Below, one piece after another: positions 22,801-33,212 of a stretch of 64,000 nucleotides of DNA. Location of the stretch: NCBI GenBank assembly GCA_009760855.2, contig WPIO01000195.1:122001-186000 (forward strand), written 5' to 3'. This DNA comes from Cristatella mucedo. Taxonomy: Eukaryota > Bryozoa > Phylactolaemata > Cristatellidae. How positions within the stretch are numbered: position 1 is the first letter of the stretch; every line of letters starts with the position of its first letter. The translations under genes and the position numbers were made by a program. Below the pieces are notes generated by a model. The model saw only the letters and a program-made list of their open reading frames with translations. It ran no database searches and was not told the origin of the DNA.

Positions 22801-25800
22801 TTGCAGCTACCATAATAGCTGCCCAGTAGTAGGGATTTCATATAAATAACACATACAGCAAATAAAAATTATGTTTGCACATTGAACATACAAGGGAAGT
22901 GACTTTTTGGAAGAAATCGTTTTAATTTACTTAATTTTGTGCTCGAATTACCGACGGCGCTGTCACATCTACAGACCAGGCGTTAGGGGTACACAAAACC
23001 ATGTGGCTGTTTGCTCAAATGCATTCTTAGAATTCGTGAATTTAGGAGAACATCTTTAATTGACCATCGATTCACGCGTTCTGTCCCAGGTTTGAAAACA
23101 ATCCAAATTTGCTTTAGCGGCCGAATAAAACTTTACCTCGGTCGTCAGCATATTCGGGCAGCAGCCCATGGAAGGGAACTTAAAATAATCTCGGCCAACA
23201 AAAGTGGATACTTCTTTTCGATGAAGGCAACCAGCCGACTGGCATGTTCTGGTAACTCCTTGATGTTGCACAAGCTCATTCAGTTCTAAGGCACAACTTT
23301 GCTGGATTTAGTGCAACCTATTGCTGCAGCCAAGCTGGCTAAAACCAGCTCAAATTTTATTGCAACACCTTTGCCTGCCTAGCAATAAAACGGGGGGGGG
23401 GGCGCGCGCGGCAGGTCAAGTGACGAGGCGTTTTTGGAGCACCAACTCCCCAAATCTATTTCCCCTAGTGAGCAACTGTTCTACTCAGAATTCTACCAAC
23501 AGTGGCTGCTTGCAGTCTTAGTCTCTTGTAGTCATCTTAAAATGGTTTAATTGTACCTCTTGAAGATTGAAAACTCCTAGGCTGTGACCTGTAGACTACT
23601 CATAGCAGGAACAGTTATCCTTAACAGATTTACTCTATAGCTCAGCCTTATTATAGATTTTGTATTCTTATAGTCAATTTAAATGACTTCCGTATCACAC
23701 TAATTTTTCCACATCAGGCAATTTTCCACAGGCTAAAAAGGTCTAAATTTCGGTTTCAATCGAACTTGGAAGTCATTATGGATGTCCTTGCAGGTATTCC
23801 AGGTAACTTATCTTGCTACCAAAATTACCTAATTCTGGGCTTCTGCATAATCAGGGATTGACATAGTGCTAACTCGAGTACATGCAGCTGTCTTAATACT
23901 TTGGTGATGATGTGCAGATAGTGATCGTTAAAGCAACCAAAATCGTATGCCTTTTGAAACCAGCCACTGCTTAGCTTCAGCACCGGGTGTGCTTGCTCAT
24001 GAGTACCTACTGTCCGACCCCCACCCTCCTCCCCAGTCAAACCCTACTCCGCACAGGCAGAAACGAGTGCTTATACCAGTAAATGGTATTTGAAATCCTG
24101 CAAAAAGCACCTAAAGCGTTCGAATCTTCATCTTGAAAAGAAAGTGTTACTGCCGAAGTAAGCAGACGAAAGCTGCTTAGAAGAGCTTACGAATAATAAC
24201 AATAATAATAATGACATTTAGCATGTTGTATAAATTCATTATCAGTGTTATTATATTATTAGGCCCTCAGATAATAATAATGCACTTGATAAAGTGCCCT
24301 CAGAGAACTCAATCTCTTTCTAGGTGCTTCACATTTGCTGCCAATATAGAAGTGAGGCTGTTAAATCGGCTGAACTTGCTTCATCGACATTGTTTGGTGG
24401 GTGTTATAATTATCATCTAGCATAGCACATGAAAGAATCTAACTATGAAGAAAAGAGAGCAAACTTTTTTGCTCAACATCATACGTCAATCAGCCAACAG
24501 ACTGGACGCAAGCTCAAGCAATGGTCTTGATGCAGCCACCTTCTCTTTAACGTGAAGAGAGGAAAAGAAGAATATACAGAAGCTAATGATCGCACTAAAC
24601 GGGAGCAACCGCAGCTGCTGGGAGCAATAATCCTAGTCGTGATTCATTCTTACGAACGCAGTGGGACTTTTGCCACTCAGTGGACCGTCCCACAATCTCT
24701 TAATGCTTCAAATTAACTCTGGTACACACTTACCTACTTAACCAGAATAACGAGTGATCGTGAACCTACTTCTCAGGAGCCCGACCCACAGCAGGTTCCC
24801 TAAATGGTCACTCCGGATGGACAGAGAACTTAAAACAGGAACTAATGGTGGTACTGGGGCCTTCATGATTAATTGCAGTCACTAGTATTACTGTCGTTTA
24901 AAAACTAGTTTTACATATGCATGATGTTAAAGCAATCTAGCACGTTGGCCTCTAGTTCATAAACCACCAGGTAGTCCTGCAACGTTACTTGCAAGAAACG
25001 AACCAGAAAGATCTTGAGGGCTCCACTCATGCTCCAAAGGTCAGCACATGCCGTATAAGGCTGAACATTAATCAGGTGCAATGCATCTGGTGAAAAGCAA
25101 AACAGTCTGACATCGTAGCCGAAGCTTAAAGACTCGAATGCCTCTAGCTACCACCTTTTTATTGAACACAGTACTGGTATGTTACTGCCCAGTCTCAATA
25201 AGCCAGCAGCCGGATAAATGGGGAAGCAAAGGAATTCAGAATTTCCGGACGAAACTAACTGAACACTCCATCAGAGCCCCACAGGCACTGCAATTAAGGA
25301 AATTTGTCAAGCAGCAGCAAACACTGAAACCAACCCATGTTACAGATGTGCACTTAGGTAATATAATGTGCAGCAAGGCATGCAGCTAACAACGATCGTA
25401 CAAACCTCGCACAGATCGCATGAGGATAAGGGCATTCTCTGTGCACACGAGTGTGGCTGCATGCTACAAAGTGCCCGACATACATCCGGCCATCCTACAC
25501 CCGGATCCGACTAACCTTAGTTTGACCACATGCAGCCCAATGGCTTTCAAGTGAAGGGGACTGGGCATGACTAGAACTGGCTCTTAGCACCGGGTTACGA
25601 TGTTCAGACTTCCTGACCCAGGCCGTAGGTTCGTCCTTTATTGCCGGCAGCAAGTGGGAGTGAAAGAGGGTGCTGAAATCAGCCACTTTCGAGTTTACCT
25701 AGCAAAGTAGGTGTGACCACGGTCTCCTCACATGTCGGCATTGCAGTCCAACCTCGGTTATGCCCCCCTCAGTTCAGCTTGCCTCCCTGCTTTTATTTCT

Positions 25801-27648
25801 TTCCGGCCCTTGGCTGTCGGTTCAAAAATACATTTGTATATACTCATGTACTCAATGGAAATACTAGGTGAAATGAAAGCCAGCCCACTCAATGACTAAA
25901 GTTGCACATATTTGTTTACAGCACTACGGTGCAATCCATAATATTCGTATAATAGTCATGCAATGTTTGAATGCCTCAAATCTTTATTTAGTAGGTCCAC
26001 ACTGCTAGCGATGAGTGCAGAGAATGCCACTGTGCCTGCAGTTGCAACGTCCACACAGTCACTCTCTTTCTGCTCATCTTAGGATGGCACTTCCTACCAA
26101 TGAGAAATAAGCACCCACCTCCTCAGTTCAGAGGATACTTCAGCGCACTTCACCCATTAATCGTGGCTGGTTCCCCTATACATAGAACGGATCTATATGT
26201 GTCCCTGCTGCTGGGGCTCGGTCGCTTCCTGATGACGTTTCCAGTAGCAGTGGACAGCTCAGGCTAGGAGGCAGGCCTCTTGAGGCATCGTTGAGCACTG
26301 GCATCCGTGACAAGCGATGTTAAACTTACCAGGCATAGGCAACGAGCCACAACAGTGAAACACACATCTGAAGGACCACCATATTAATTAGGCTACTGAA
26401 TCTGCCGACCTTGACTTTCGTTAGTTTTTACAGGGTTTCAAGTGATCGGTTGCCACATTGGAGCGGGTTAATAGAACTGTCAGGCTCCCGTTGGATCCTC
26501 CAACCCTGTCCACAACAACCACCACTACAGCCACATCAGTGCGGCAAACAGTCACATAAAGGAAGCAACAGTCAAGGTTTCTCCTATCACGAGACAGTCG
26601 GTTCGCTGTAAGGAACACTAAAAATGGGTGGCATAGCCAGACCATGAGTTGCAGTTGAAAGCCTGCCACGATGGCTGTAGCTGCTGCTGTAGGTACTCAG
26701 CAAGAAAAGTGTGCAGCAAGTTCAATCAATTGCCAAGTGGCTGCTGGGTGACAAACGCAGCACCGATGGGTCAGGCTAGTCGGCTCAGACCTGTCCATGG
26801 CAGCTCCTGCTAAGGTGATATAGGTCACACGGGAGAGCAGCTGACTATGGGGCATCCCGTCCAACAACAAAAAATACCTCTATGTGCTCGGTTGCACGAC
26901 TACGGGAAGTCATCAGAACTAAGCTCGGGCGGCCCAGCAATTTCCACGCGGAGCTGCTCTAGGCTAGCTAGGGGAGGAGGAGGCTGGCTTAGGAGGCCAC
27001 CACTCGACTTAGGAGCTCTCGAGGGGATACTCGCTGGATCCGAGTCCCTACATCGCGATCGATGCCACGGCCGTCTGCCCATCGACGATTAGCGACGATG
27101 AAGACCAGAGCGAAGCACGAGCAAGCGTGCAAGCCGCGGTCTAACGATCGTTAGCAACGCCACCGCGGCTCGGGGCAACCGACGTCCGCTGTACTGAAAA
27201 TGGCGTTTACGCAAAAGAGGCCCGGTCCGATCGCCACCCACCGCCCCCGTGGTGTGAAGTTGAACGCAGTGTACCGAGCGCTACACCAGCTCCCGACAAA
27301 GCAAAACGACGCAGCAACAATTCACAGGCGGCGGCGCAACCGCCCTACCAGAACGTCGTGGCAAATGTCGCTTAGTTCGTTCTCTATCTTCTGCCTATAT
27401 TCGCTGGCCATGACCAGCTTGCTTCCTTCGCTCTTGGTCTCAATGCTGGACACGACCCTCCACGACGATCGGCGAGCCCCGACGACGTTTTTGTACGCGA
27501 CCGAGAGCAGGTTGCGCTCCTCGCTCTCCAGGACGTGCATGGTCTCGGTGACCTTCTTCATTGCTGCGGCCATATCATCGTAGCGCTCGGCCTGCTCGGC
27601 GAGCTTCGCCCGCTGCACGAGCTCGTCCCTGCTGCTGCTACTCGACAT
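16826..27648 (-). CDS. 14-3-3 protein, zeta-like (paralogue B), complete, five exons
   Basis: Exons on minus: 27648-27349, 21496-21355, 20041-19878, 18776-18681 and 16885-16826. All introns are GT-AG, with phases 0, 1, 0, 0, giving 253 aa. 14-3-3 proteins are cytosolic dimeric adaptors that bind phosphoserine/threonine motifs. The helices appear in order: [19 protein letters not shown] (14-32), [19 protein letters not shown] (46-64), [18 protein letters not shown] (124-141), the [20 protein letters not shown] block, the [14 protein letters not shown] block, and LWTSE near the end. The phosphopeptide-binding residues are present: K53, R60, R135 and Y136, equivalent to zeta K49, R56, R127 and Y128. 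The RRSSWR dimer-interface serine of zeta-type proteins is kept. Odd points: a Ser-run N-terminus (MSSSSS) and a longer Ser-rich loop [13 protein letters not shown] (110-122). The acidic tail ends [12 protein letters not shown] at 27648 was chosen over upstream non-ATG codons. The intron positions match those I recall for vertebrate YWHAZ. The gene is divergent from a second 14-3-3 gene at 36.5-46.0 kb. Confidence 0.95.
18681..18776 (-). CDS. 14-3-3 paralogue B exon 4
   Basis: 32 codons, [12 protein letters not shown] to [11 protein letters not shown], with acceptor TACAG and donor GTGAGT. Confidence 0.95.
19440..19570 (+). mobile_element. Solo LINE 3' end, plus orientation, in intron of 14-3-3 B
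   Basis: GTAAAGCGCC...AGAGAGATTGAGTTCTCTGA...GGGCGCTTTATC is followed by an ATT-repeat tail (19543-19570). It is one of the best-conserved stem-loop modules. It lies in intron 3, antisense to the gene. Confidence 0.8.
19878..20041 (-). CDS. 14-3-3 paralogue B exon 3
   Basis: Acceptor CTTTTTTAG, donor GTAGAG. It completes a split Ala codon and runs [12 protein letters not shown] to [10 protein letters not shown], including [18 protein letters not shown]. Confidence 0.95.
21355..21496 (-). CDS. 14-3-3 paralogue B exon 2
   Basis: Acceptor TTTTGTAG, donor GTAAGC; 47 codons plus 1 base. It starts SLLDNHLIP and contains the extended Ser-rich loop, then [16 protein letters not shown]. Confidence 0.95.
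22560..22840. other. Intronic stretch with an unrecognised long open frame
   Basis: The plus-strand frame open over 22314-22829 (171 codons) lies in intron 1 of 14-3-3 B. I recognise no domain in it; its end, [14 protein letters not shown], is weakly hydrophobic. Chance openness or an old transposon piece is more likely than a gene. Confidence 0.25.
24187..24370 (-). mobile_element. Solo LINE 3' end with duplicated tail, intron of 14-3-3 B
   Basis: Two AAT-rich tails (24193-24210 and 24270-24283) precede the stem-loop module (24293-24331). The first lacks a full module, suggesting a partial older end or tail duplication. Confidence 0.7.
24371..27131. other. Intron 1 sequence of 14-3-3 B, no recognisable feature
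   Basis: I see no repeats of the window's main families and no exon. Towards exon 1 the DNA becomes GC-rich (from about 26900), fitting a promoter-proximal zone. Confidence 0.4.
27132..27170. repeat. Nested palindrome near exon 1 of 14-3-3 B
   Basis: A perfect 14-bp palindrome CTAACGATCGTTAG (27141-27154) sits between arms AGCCGCGGT (27132-27140) and ACCGCGGCT (27162-27170), which are exact reverse complements. It lies about 180 bp past exon 1, in intron 1. It could be a regulatory site or a chance hairpin. Confidence 0.6.
27349..27648 (-). CDS. 14-3-3 paralogue B exon 1
   Basis: 100 codons from ATG to the CTG|GTAGGG donor (27348-27347), ending ICHDVL. It holds the dimerisation helices and the K53/R60 binding residues. 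Confidence 0.95.
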
Positions 27649-28129
27649 ATTCCACACAACGCCGCAATACCCCGAGCACCAGCTACGCCGCTACTCGGGC
27701 GGGAAGAGTCGACGGCCTACTGCCGACTTCCGAGGCCGCCCGGCTAACCGACTAGAATATCGGAAACATTTAGGTCTGCAAACTCATTCGTAAATGTTGA
27801 TATATTTTTTTTAAAGAGACATTTCGTGGGTTAGATGCCGGCTAGTGTTCGTTTGAGCTTAACGAGAGCTGGGCCATGAGGCCGGTGCAGAGCCGCGGGT
27901 TGGTCGGTTGGTTGCATGGAGCACGCACGGAGTACCGTCGAGGCCGCATTCCATTGCGGGCTGCATCTGTTATGACTGCAGCCAATAACAGGACGTGGGG
28001 CGGGACTCCAGTCTGTACCCGAGCCATTCATGACGATTTTAGCGCTTCGCGAATACTCATTGGCGCGGCAGCGCGGCTCCAGGGGGCTCATCGACCGTGG
28101 GCCAGAGAAGAGCTCGGCGATGTTGGTTC

Positions 28130-28575
28130 AAAACTTCGAGGCCTGTCTGTCGTGAGCTGCGCAGTTGCCACATTACACCACTCCTCGCCGACCTGCACTG
28201 GCTCCCAATCGAGCAATGTATCGACTTCAAGGTTTTGTCACACTCATTTAGGTCCCTTCATTCTCTGGCCTCAGCATACCTATCAGAGCTACCCCCCAAC
28301 CAGGCTTGGCATCGTAACACCGGCTCGTCTTACTCTAATCGTTTATCTATACCTCAAATTTGCGCCAAATCCGTTAGAGACCACACCTTTGGTTCATACG
28401 CTCTCACAGCCTGAAACTCACTGCCGATAGACGTCATGACTTCTCCCCCCCCCCCGACCCGACGACATTTAGAAAGAAGCAAATAACGTACCCATTCCTT
28501 AAAACATTTACAGGCTTCTTGCGATTTGTCTTTGGTGTGCTTATGCGTGCTTACACTGTGCGTGTAACCACTAAC
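28130..28575 (+). mobile_element. LINE RT C-terminal fragment and 3' UTR, truncated
   Basis: In one frame it keeps [43 protein letters not shown] and TFGSYAL (28157-28405), the C-terminal block of the CR1/L2-like family, then 3'-UTR-like sequence with a poly-C run (28445-28455). The usual stem-loop and tail are missing; the sequence ends where the unclassified repeat begins at about 28582. Confidence 0.8.
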
Positions 28576-28581
28576 TGTGTC

Positions 28582-29463
28582 ACAAACGGGGCGTTCGGCT
28601 TCCACGTCCGGTCAGAACTAGTCCGCAAACGCAGCGCTCTTAACGGTGCAAGACTCAGCCGACTCAATGTAATGCAATGTATCTCCGTCAGTAACTCCAC
28701 AAAGTCATAAAGACCATGTGGGTGTTATGCAGGAGAGTTTTGTATAGCGCACTCACAGCCTAGGCGGCTTTCGGTACGCATTCGGTAGCCAACAGACTTC
28801 GTCTCACGCAACAAAGAGAAAGTGGGAAGCATAGCAGAGTCAGGAGAGCAGTTGAGGTAGTGAGTAGCATAGAAGTAGCAGTTCAGGACCGCTGAAAAAG
28901 ATGTGCCATAGTCGGCAGTTGGAGAGTAGATGTCGTGTAAGAATTGTGGAAGCGAGTTCCACAGTCTAGGACCTGCAGAGCTAAAGCTTCTGTCGCCAAC
29001 TGTCTTTAAGCGGAGGAATGGAATAGCTAATTTATTGCCCATACAGGACCTGAGGGCGCGAACAGGCTGAAACTGATGCAGCAGTTCAGTTAGGTACGAA
29101 GGAGCTAAGCCATGGCGGGCCTTGTGGGTCAGCGTAAGAACTCAAGACGACTACCGGTGACGCCTAAGCCTTGTAGCGCGGCTAGTTACTTGAAGATGCT
29201 GCACAATGCATGCAGTTATGCTGACAGTAGCAGAAACACGGCAGTGACGACGAGCGTTCATACCTTAGCATAACAAGTCCATATCCATAAAGCGGACAAG
29301 CCTATTAAATAACAGCGGACTGTTAGAAGCGCTAAACAGCGGCTGCGAGTAAACCAACGGCAATGCGTGGCCTAGAGCTCACATCAGCTCGAATGCCGAT
29401 GCTCCGAGTCTCGAATCCTGACTGCCCCCTATCTCAGGGCGCCGGCCGTTTATACGGCCTCGG
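28582..29463 (+). repeat. Unclassified repeat X, copy A (interrupted by a LINE)
   Basis: 28582-28661 plus 29146-29463 match, in reverse orientation, the uninterrupted copy at 33898-34302. Landmarks are GTCCGGTCAGAACTA, CTCTTAACGGTG, GACTACCGGTGACGCCTAAG, the long segment with AACAGCGGACTGTTAGAAGC, and CGGCCGTTTATACGGCCTC at the end. There is no coding potential. About 480 bp of LINE DNA splits it, flanked by ACTCAA duplications. Confidence 0.85.
28668..29139 (-). mobile_element. LINE family 2, 5'-truncated insertion with target-site duplication
   Basis: The minus-strand frame 29042-28725 encodes a non-LTR RT C-terminus (GDRSFSSAGPRLWNSLPQFL). It is nearly identical over its length to the copy at 41425-41870. 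The sense 3' end (plus-strand left side) finishes in a short TTACA/TTGCA repeat. ACTCAA occurs at 28662-28667 and 29140-29145, directly flanking it; the empty version of the site is preserved in repeat X copy B. Confidence 0.88.
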
Positions 29464-29469
29464 CAACAA

Positions 29470-29612
29470 ACTGCCGCGCTGGTTCGGCCCAGCGGTTGAG
29501 GCACTCGCCCCGACCAAGGTCTGGCCGAAGTCGTGGCTCGAGCCCAGTGGACTTTGTGAAGCGCCTGAATAAATTGAGTTCTCTTCGGGCGCTATGCAAA
29601 TTAATTATATAT
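29470..29612 (+). mobile_element. tRNA-derived SINE family 2 with LINE-like 3' end
   Basis: A tRNA-like head with A-box-like GGCCCAGCGGTTGAGGC and B-box-like GGCTCGAGCCC is followed by GAAGCGCCTGAATAAATTGA and GTTCTCTTCGGGCGCTATGC, the same stem-loop design as the LINE 3' ends, then an AT-rich tail. Confidence 0.8.
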
Positions 29613-29724
29613 TTTTTTATTTTATAAGCTATCCTATCATCGCGTGATCGCGAATAATAACTAACCGCCATAATTCGGCCGGCTTAGCTGACGCCATAAT
29701 TACAACTGTAGGTCAGGCTTCCTT

Positions 29725-29815
29725 TACTGCATATGTCAAGTGCCAAGGAAGAGATTATGTTCTCTGCAGGTGCTATTGAGATATGTTATTATTGTTATTT
29801 TTATTATTATTATTT
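29725..29815 (+). mobile_element. Solo LINE 3' end, plus orientation
   Basis: AGTGCCAAGGAAGAGATTAT, then GTTCTCTGCAGGTGCTATTG, then a TTATT-rich tail. Only the terminal module is present. Confidence 0.65.
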
Positions 29816-30059
29816 TAAGCTCTTCCTATTCTCACACGCTTAGCGCCGTCCTACGCCCTCAGGGCTGCAGGTTTCGACGAGTTTTTCTACTAACGGACGT
29901 GTTTAATCCGTACCCTTTGCCGAAACTCTTTCGAAAAGTTCGCGAACAGTACTGGACAACGGAAGTTGTAGGCTTATGAATTGTTCTGTTTTAATTAACT
30001 AACAAATATATGATATATGACACGTGAAATAAATAAATATTTAATTAATTTATGCAACT

Positions 30060-30770
30060 AATCAACTCAGGTTAGTAGCTCTAATAGTTATGGGAGAGCC
30101 TAATGTCAGCCTCAAGCTGAAAGACCTCGCCCTCAAGATCGATGCTTCCTAACATCACTGGAGCGGCATCTGATAATAATCTCGGCGTGTTGTTTTCTTG
30201 CGACTCGTCAATAGATGAGTGTATTGCCTCCAATGTGAAATCGGCCTACTTTCAGCAAGGGAACGTGGCCAAAATCATGGCCGGTATCGATAAGAGTACG
30301 AAAGCCTAGCTAGTTGACGGGTTTGTGACTAGTAGCAAGTCTAGATTTCTGCACTACCCGCCATACAGGACTCCCGGCCGGTGCTCTTAGTCTTGAGCGG
30401 CTGGTACAAAACTCAGCTGTTCTCGCCTTTCGCCAGTGGCGTGGCCGTAACGCCAACCACTTCTGTCACAGCTTCACTGGCTCCTTGTCCATCATCGATT
30501 TGACATCGAGATCCTATCTCTGGGGCTTGCAGGTCTCTACACTCGCCTGCACTAGCTTATTCGTGCGAGTCTTTACTCATACAGCGTCCGACTCTTTACT
30601 CCTACAGCGTGCTCTCACATCACCCGCTTCTCAACTTCCAGTCATCTTGCCGTTCCTCACGTTAAATTAAATTATTTTGACGATCGGGCCTTCAGCGTGT
30701 ACGTGTCCAAAGTCTGGAGCTCTCTTTCGGCTTATGTCACCACCCACATTGGTTGTGTACTGCTGCATAA
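30060..30770 (+). mobile_element. Decayed LINE RT fragment
   Basis: In shifting frames it shows NLGVLFSCDSSIDE (about 30180-30225), AKIMAGIDKSTKA, a PLLSQLHWLLVHHRFDIEIL stretch (about 30455-30515) and VWSSLSAYVTTHI near 30710. This is the conserved order of the LINE RT C-terminal half. Many stops. Confidence 0.75.
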
Positions 30771-31140
30771 GCGATCACTGGATATTTTCTAATAGTGTCA
30801 ATGCTGATGGGCCTCATTGCGGTCTCGAGAAGTTTCTCGCTATCACTTTGATGTAACAGCCGGGACGCTAAAGCACAACATGCAAAAGGGAATGGCCACA
30901 GAGGATCTAGGATCTGTAGGGAAGCACAGCATGAAGAGGTTGCCGCTGGTAGACCCGCGGAAGATGTAGATGCCACCATCTCTGCACGTCAAGGTACGCC
31001 TCATAAAAAAATTTGTAACTGCTCAAGACAACGAGTGAACAGATTTCGAGTACTTTTAAAATGTCTTTCAGCAGCTATCGAAGGCAAAAGTCAAAGCTGG
31101 TATCTTCTGGTACCTGTCCTATGCCCTTGGTTCACATGCT

Positions 31141-31725
31141 CAATAATAATAATAATGCACTTGATAAAGCGACCTCAGAGAACTCGATCTCTTTCTAGGC
31201 GCTTTACATTTGCTGCAAAGGGAAATGCAATTGAATGGTGAGTAATATCATGCTTGATAAACAAACAAAATGAATAACATGGTTAGGGGTGACATGCACA
31301 GGGTCAGCATGCAAATATGGTTAGTGGCAGCATGCACAGTGTCAGCACACATAAGCACATGAAGGAAGAATCACAGAGACCCACTAAATGCTGTCCTAAA
31401 TAGGTGTGTTTTTAAGCTCTTTTTAAATGTTGTCAAGTCAGGGGATGTTCTGACCGCAAGTCGGGAGGGAGTTCCAGGCTTTGGGAGCATACGAACTAAA
31501 TGCACGGTCTCCAAAGGAGCTTTGTACGAGGTATTGATAAACTGTTGGAATCCGAAAAGCGGGTGGTACGATGCTTGGCCTGGTGGGGGAGTAGATCTGA
31601 GAGATAGGCGGGAGCCAAAGAATGAAGTGACCTAAAATTGAGCGACAAAACCTTGAAGTCAATCCGTTGCTTGACTGTCAGCCAGTGCAGGTCGGCGAGA
31701 TGCTTCCATTCTAGCATTTGTAAAG
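31141..31725 (-). mobile_element. 5'-truncated LINE copy, well preserved
   Basis: From its (AAT)n tail (31141-31156) it runs through the stem-loop module (31165-31206), the 3' UTR with GTCAGCATGCA-type direct repeats, and the RT C-terminus ([53 protein letters not shown]). It is truncated at about 31725, 30 bp from a solo LTR. Confidence 0.88.
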
Positions 31726-31754
31726 TACCTTGAAAAGACTTTATTCCTTCGGGT

Positions 31755-32197
31755 GGTATTGTGGAAGAACACGCACGCTTGCAGTCGGCGAGCACTGGGC
31801 GGAGACCTCGCGATGGCTCTCTCAGACTGCCTAGGCAGCCGCAAGCTCACGACCGGTGGATGGGCAGACGATGACTCGGCAGTCCTGCCCAAATCCATGC
31901 ATTGGCGGCATCATCAATCTACCACAAACTGCCGCCAGCTGTCGGGCAGGTTCGGAACGAACAATGGCCCGACAGTGCGAAAAACAACGCATGCATGGAA
32001 TATAAGGGTTGCCGGAGGAGGACAACGGGAGAAGGGGAGGGCAGAGATCCCTCGACGCCGGCAGCCGTCTAGTGTGTGTAGACTTGGCTTGACTGGCCTT
32101 GCGTGGAATAAAGGTTTGGTGTTGGAGCCAGCAGACTTGTTGCTCGGTCGCGCTACCCAGCCCGACGACAGGTCGTGCGGAGGGCTGTCACAGGTAT
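31755..32197 (+). mobile_element. Solo LTR of a retrotransposon, 433 bp, with 5-bp target duplication
   Basis: The LTR spans 31760-32192. It begins TGTGGAAGAACACG and ends GGGCTGTCACA (TG...CA, with terminal TGT/ACA). GGTAT occurs immediately before (31755-31759) and after (32193-32197). AATAAA at 32107-32112, followed by a T/G-rich stretch, fits an R-region poly(A) signal, and TATAAG near 31999 could be a promoter element. A 154-codon frame across it is not a protein I recognise. No internal gag-pol sequence adjoins it, so it is a recombined solo LTR. Superfamily unknown; 5-bp duplications fit Gypsy, Copia or BEL. Confidence 0.85.
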
Positions 32198-33212
32198 ACA
32201 CATTTTTTATTATTTAGAAAGTGTTTCAGGAGGATCATTTGAGAGCTCTTGTTCCCAGTTGGTCTCTTGAAAAAGAATCAAAACCTTTCAGGAGTCGTTC
32301 GGATAAGAAGTCTCCCAATTCTTGCTTTTACAGCCATGCTTGTATATGGTAAACGGATTTGACCCACCAATGCTAAACGAAGTAAGTCCCCGAGGGCTCC
32401 TAACTATCAGGCGCGGTCCTCTCTTTTGCTTAAGCCTGACACCACAATGCGACCAGTTGAGCAATAACCGTCGACAAGCCACGAAAGTCACTGGTTAAAT
32501 GTGTTGACAACCACGGCTTCCCTTTGAGGACTAATAGTTTTCACAGAGGTTCATTGGCACTAGTACGGGTACTGCCAGTTAACATTAGCAGTTACTTCAC
32601 TATCATAGCATAGCTTAGATAAAATAAAATCGCATCTATACACGCGTGCCTCTGTCACACAGCCATAAAGATGCTGCCATCGGATGCACGTGACCTCGGA
32701 TGCAAGCCTGCTTAAGGTCAAGGTTTAGCCCCTGACCGTAACAATCTGGCCACTGACGCCGCTTACGATCACGGGTGACTGCGCTTCACCGGCTCAACGC
32801 TTTGGTCAGCCTGCGGGTAAAGTACGTCTGCCTGAGTGTTCAGGCGTCGTCGTCGCTGGCGGGTCTGGCGCAAGCCGGTGGCAGAAAATCGCAGCGAACG
32901 ATCTGAAGTGAATTGTCTCGTCCAGGCTTCGACGTGCGGACTAATCAAGGACCCGTCACGAGTGGTTTCCAAGCGAATCACCCTATAAGATTCAGCGCTA
33001 ATACGCCGGTACAGCTGTATGCATGAATTAGCATTTGGATGACTCAGCATGACACCCCTGCGGTTACTCGGTGCAACTACTGCTGAGGCTGCTGAGCCAC
33101 ATTTTTTGCTGCGCTTCCAAGTTGATCCGTCGAGTAGTTCGAGGACTGATTACACCGATTGCTTACTTTGGCCCACGAGGAGGGCGTTCGCTTTTATTTA
33201 CTCCGAATCGTT
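32198..33212. other. No recognisable gene
   Basis: I see no known repeat or exon between the solo LTR and repeat X copy C. Confidence 0.4.

Noticed and set aside
22314-22829. Longest plus-strand frame (171 codons) as a gene nested in the 14-3-3 B intron
   Set aside because: No recognisable domain, start context or splice support; amino-acid pattern looks random.
25490-25690. Possible SINE family 1 copy
   Set aside because: A few words such as CTTTATTGCCGGCAGCAAG look similar, but neither B box nor 3' end could be aligned convincingly.
31753-32217. 154-codon frame as a host gene
   Set aside because: It coincides with the solo LTR and shows no protein family signature.
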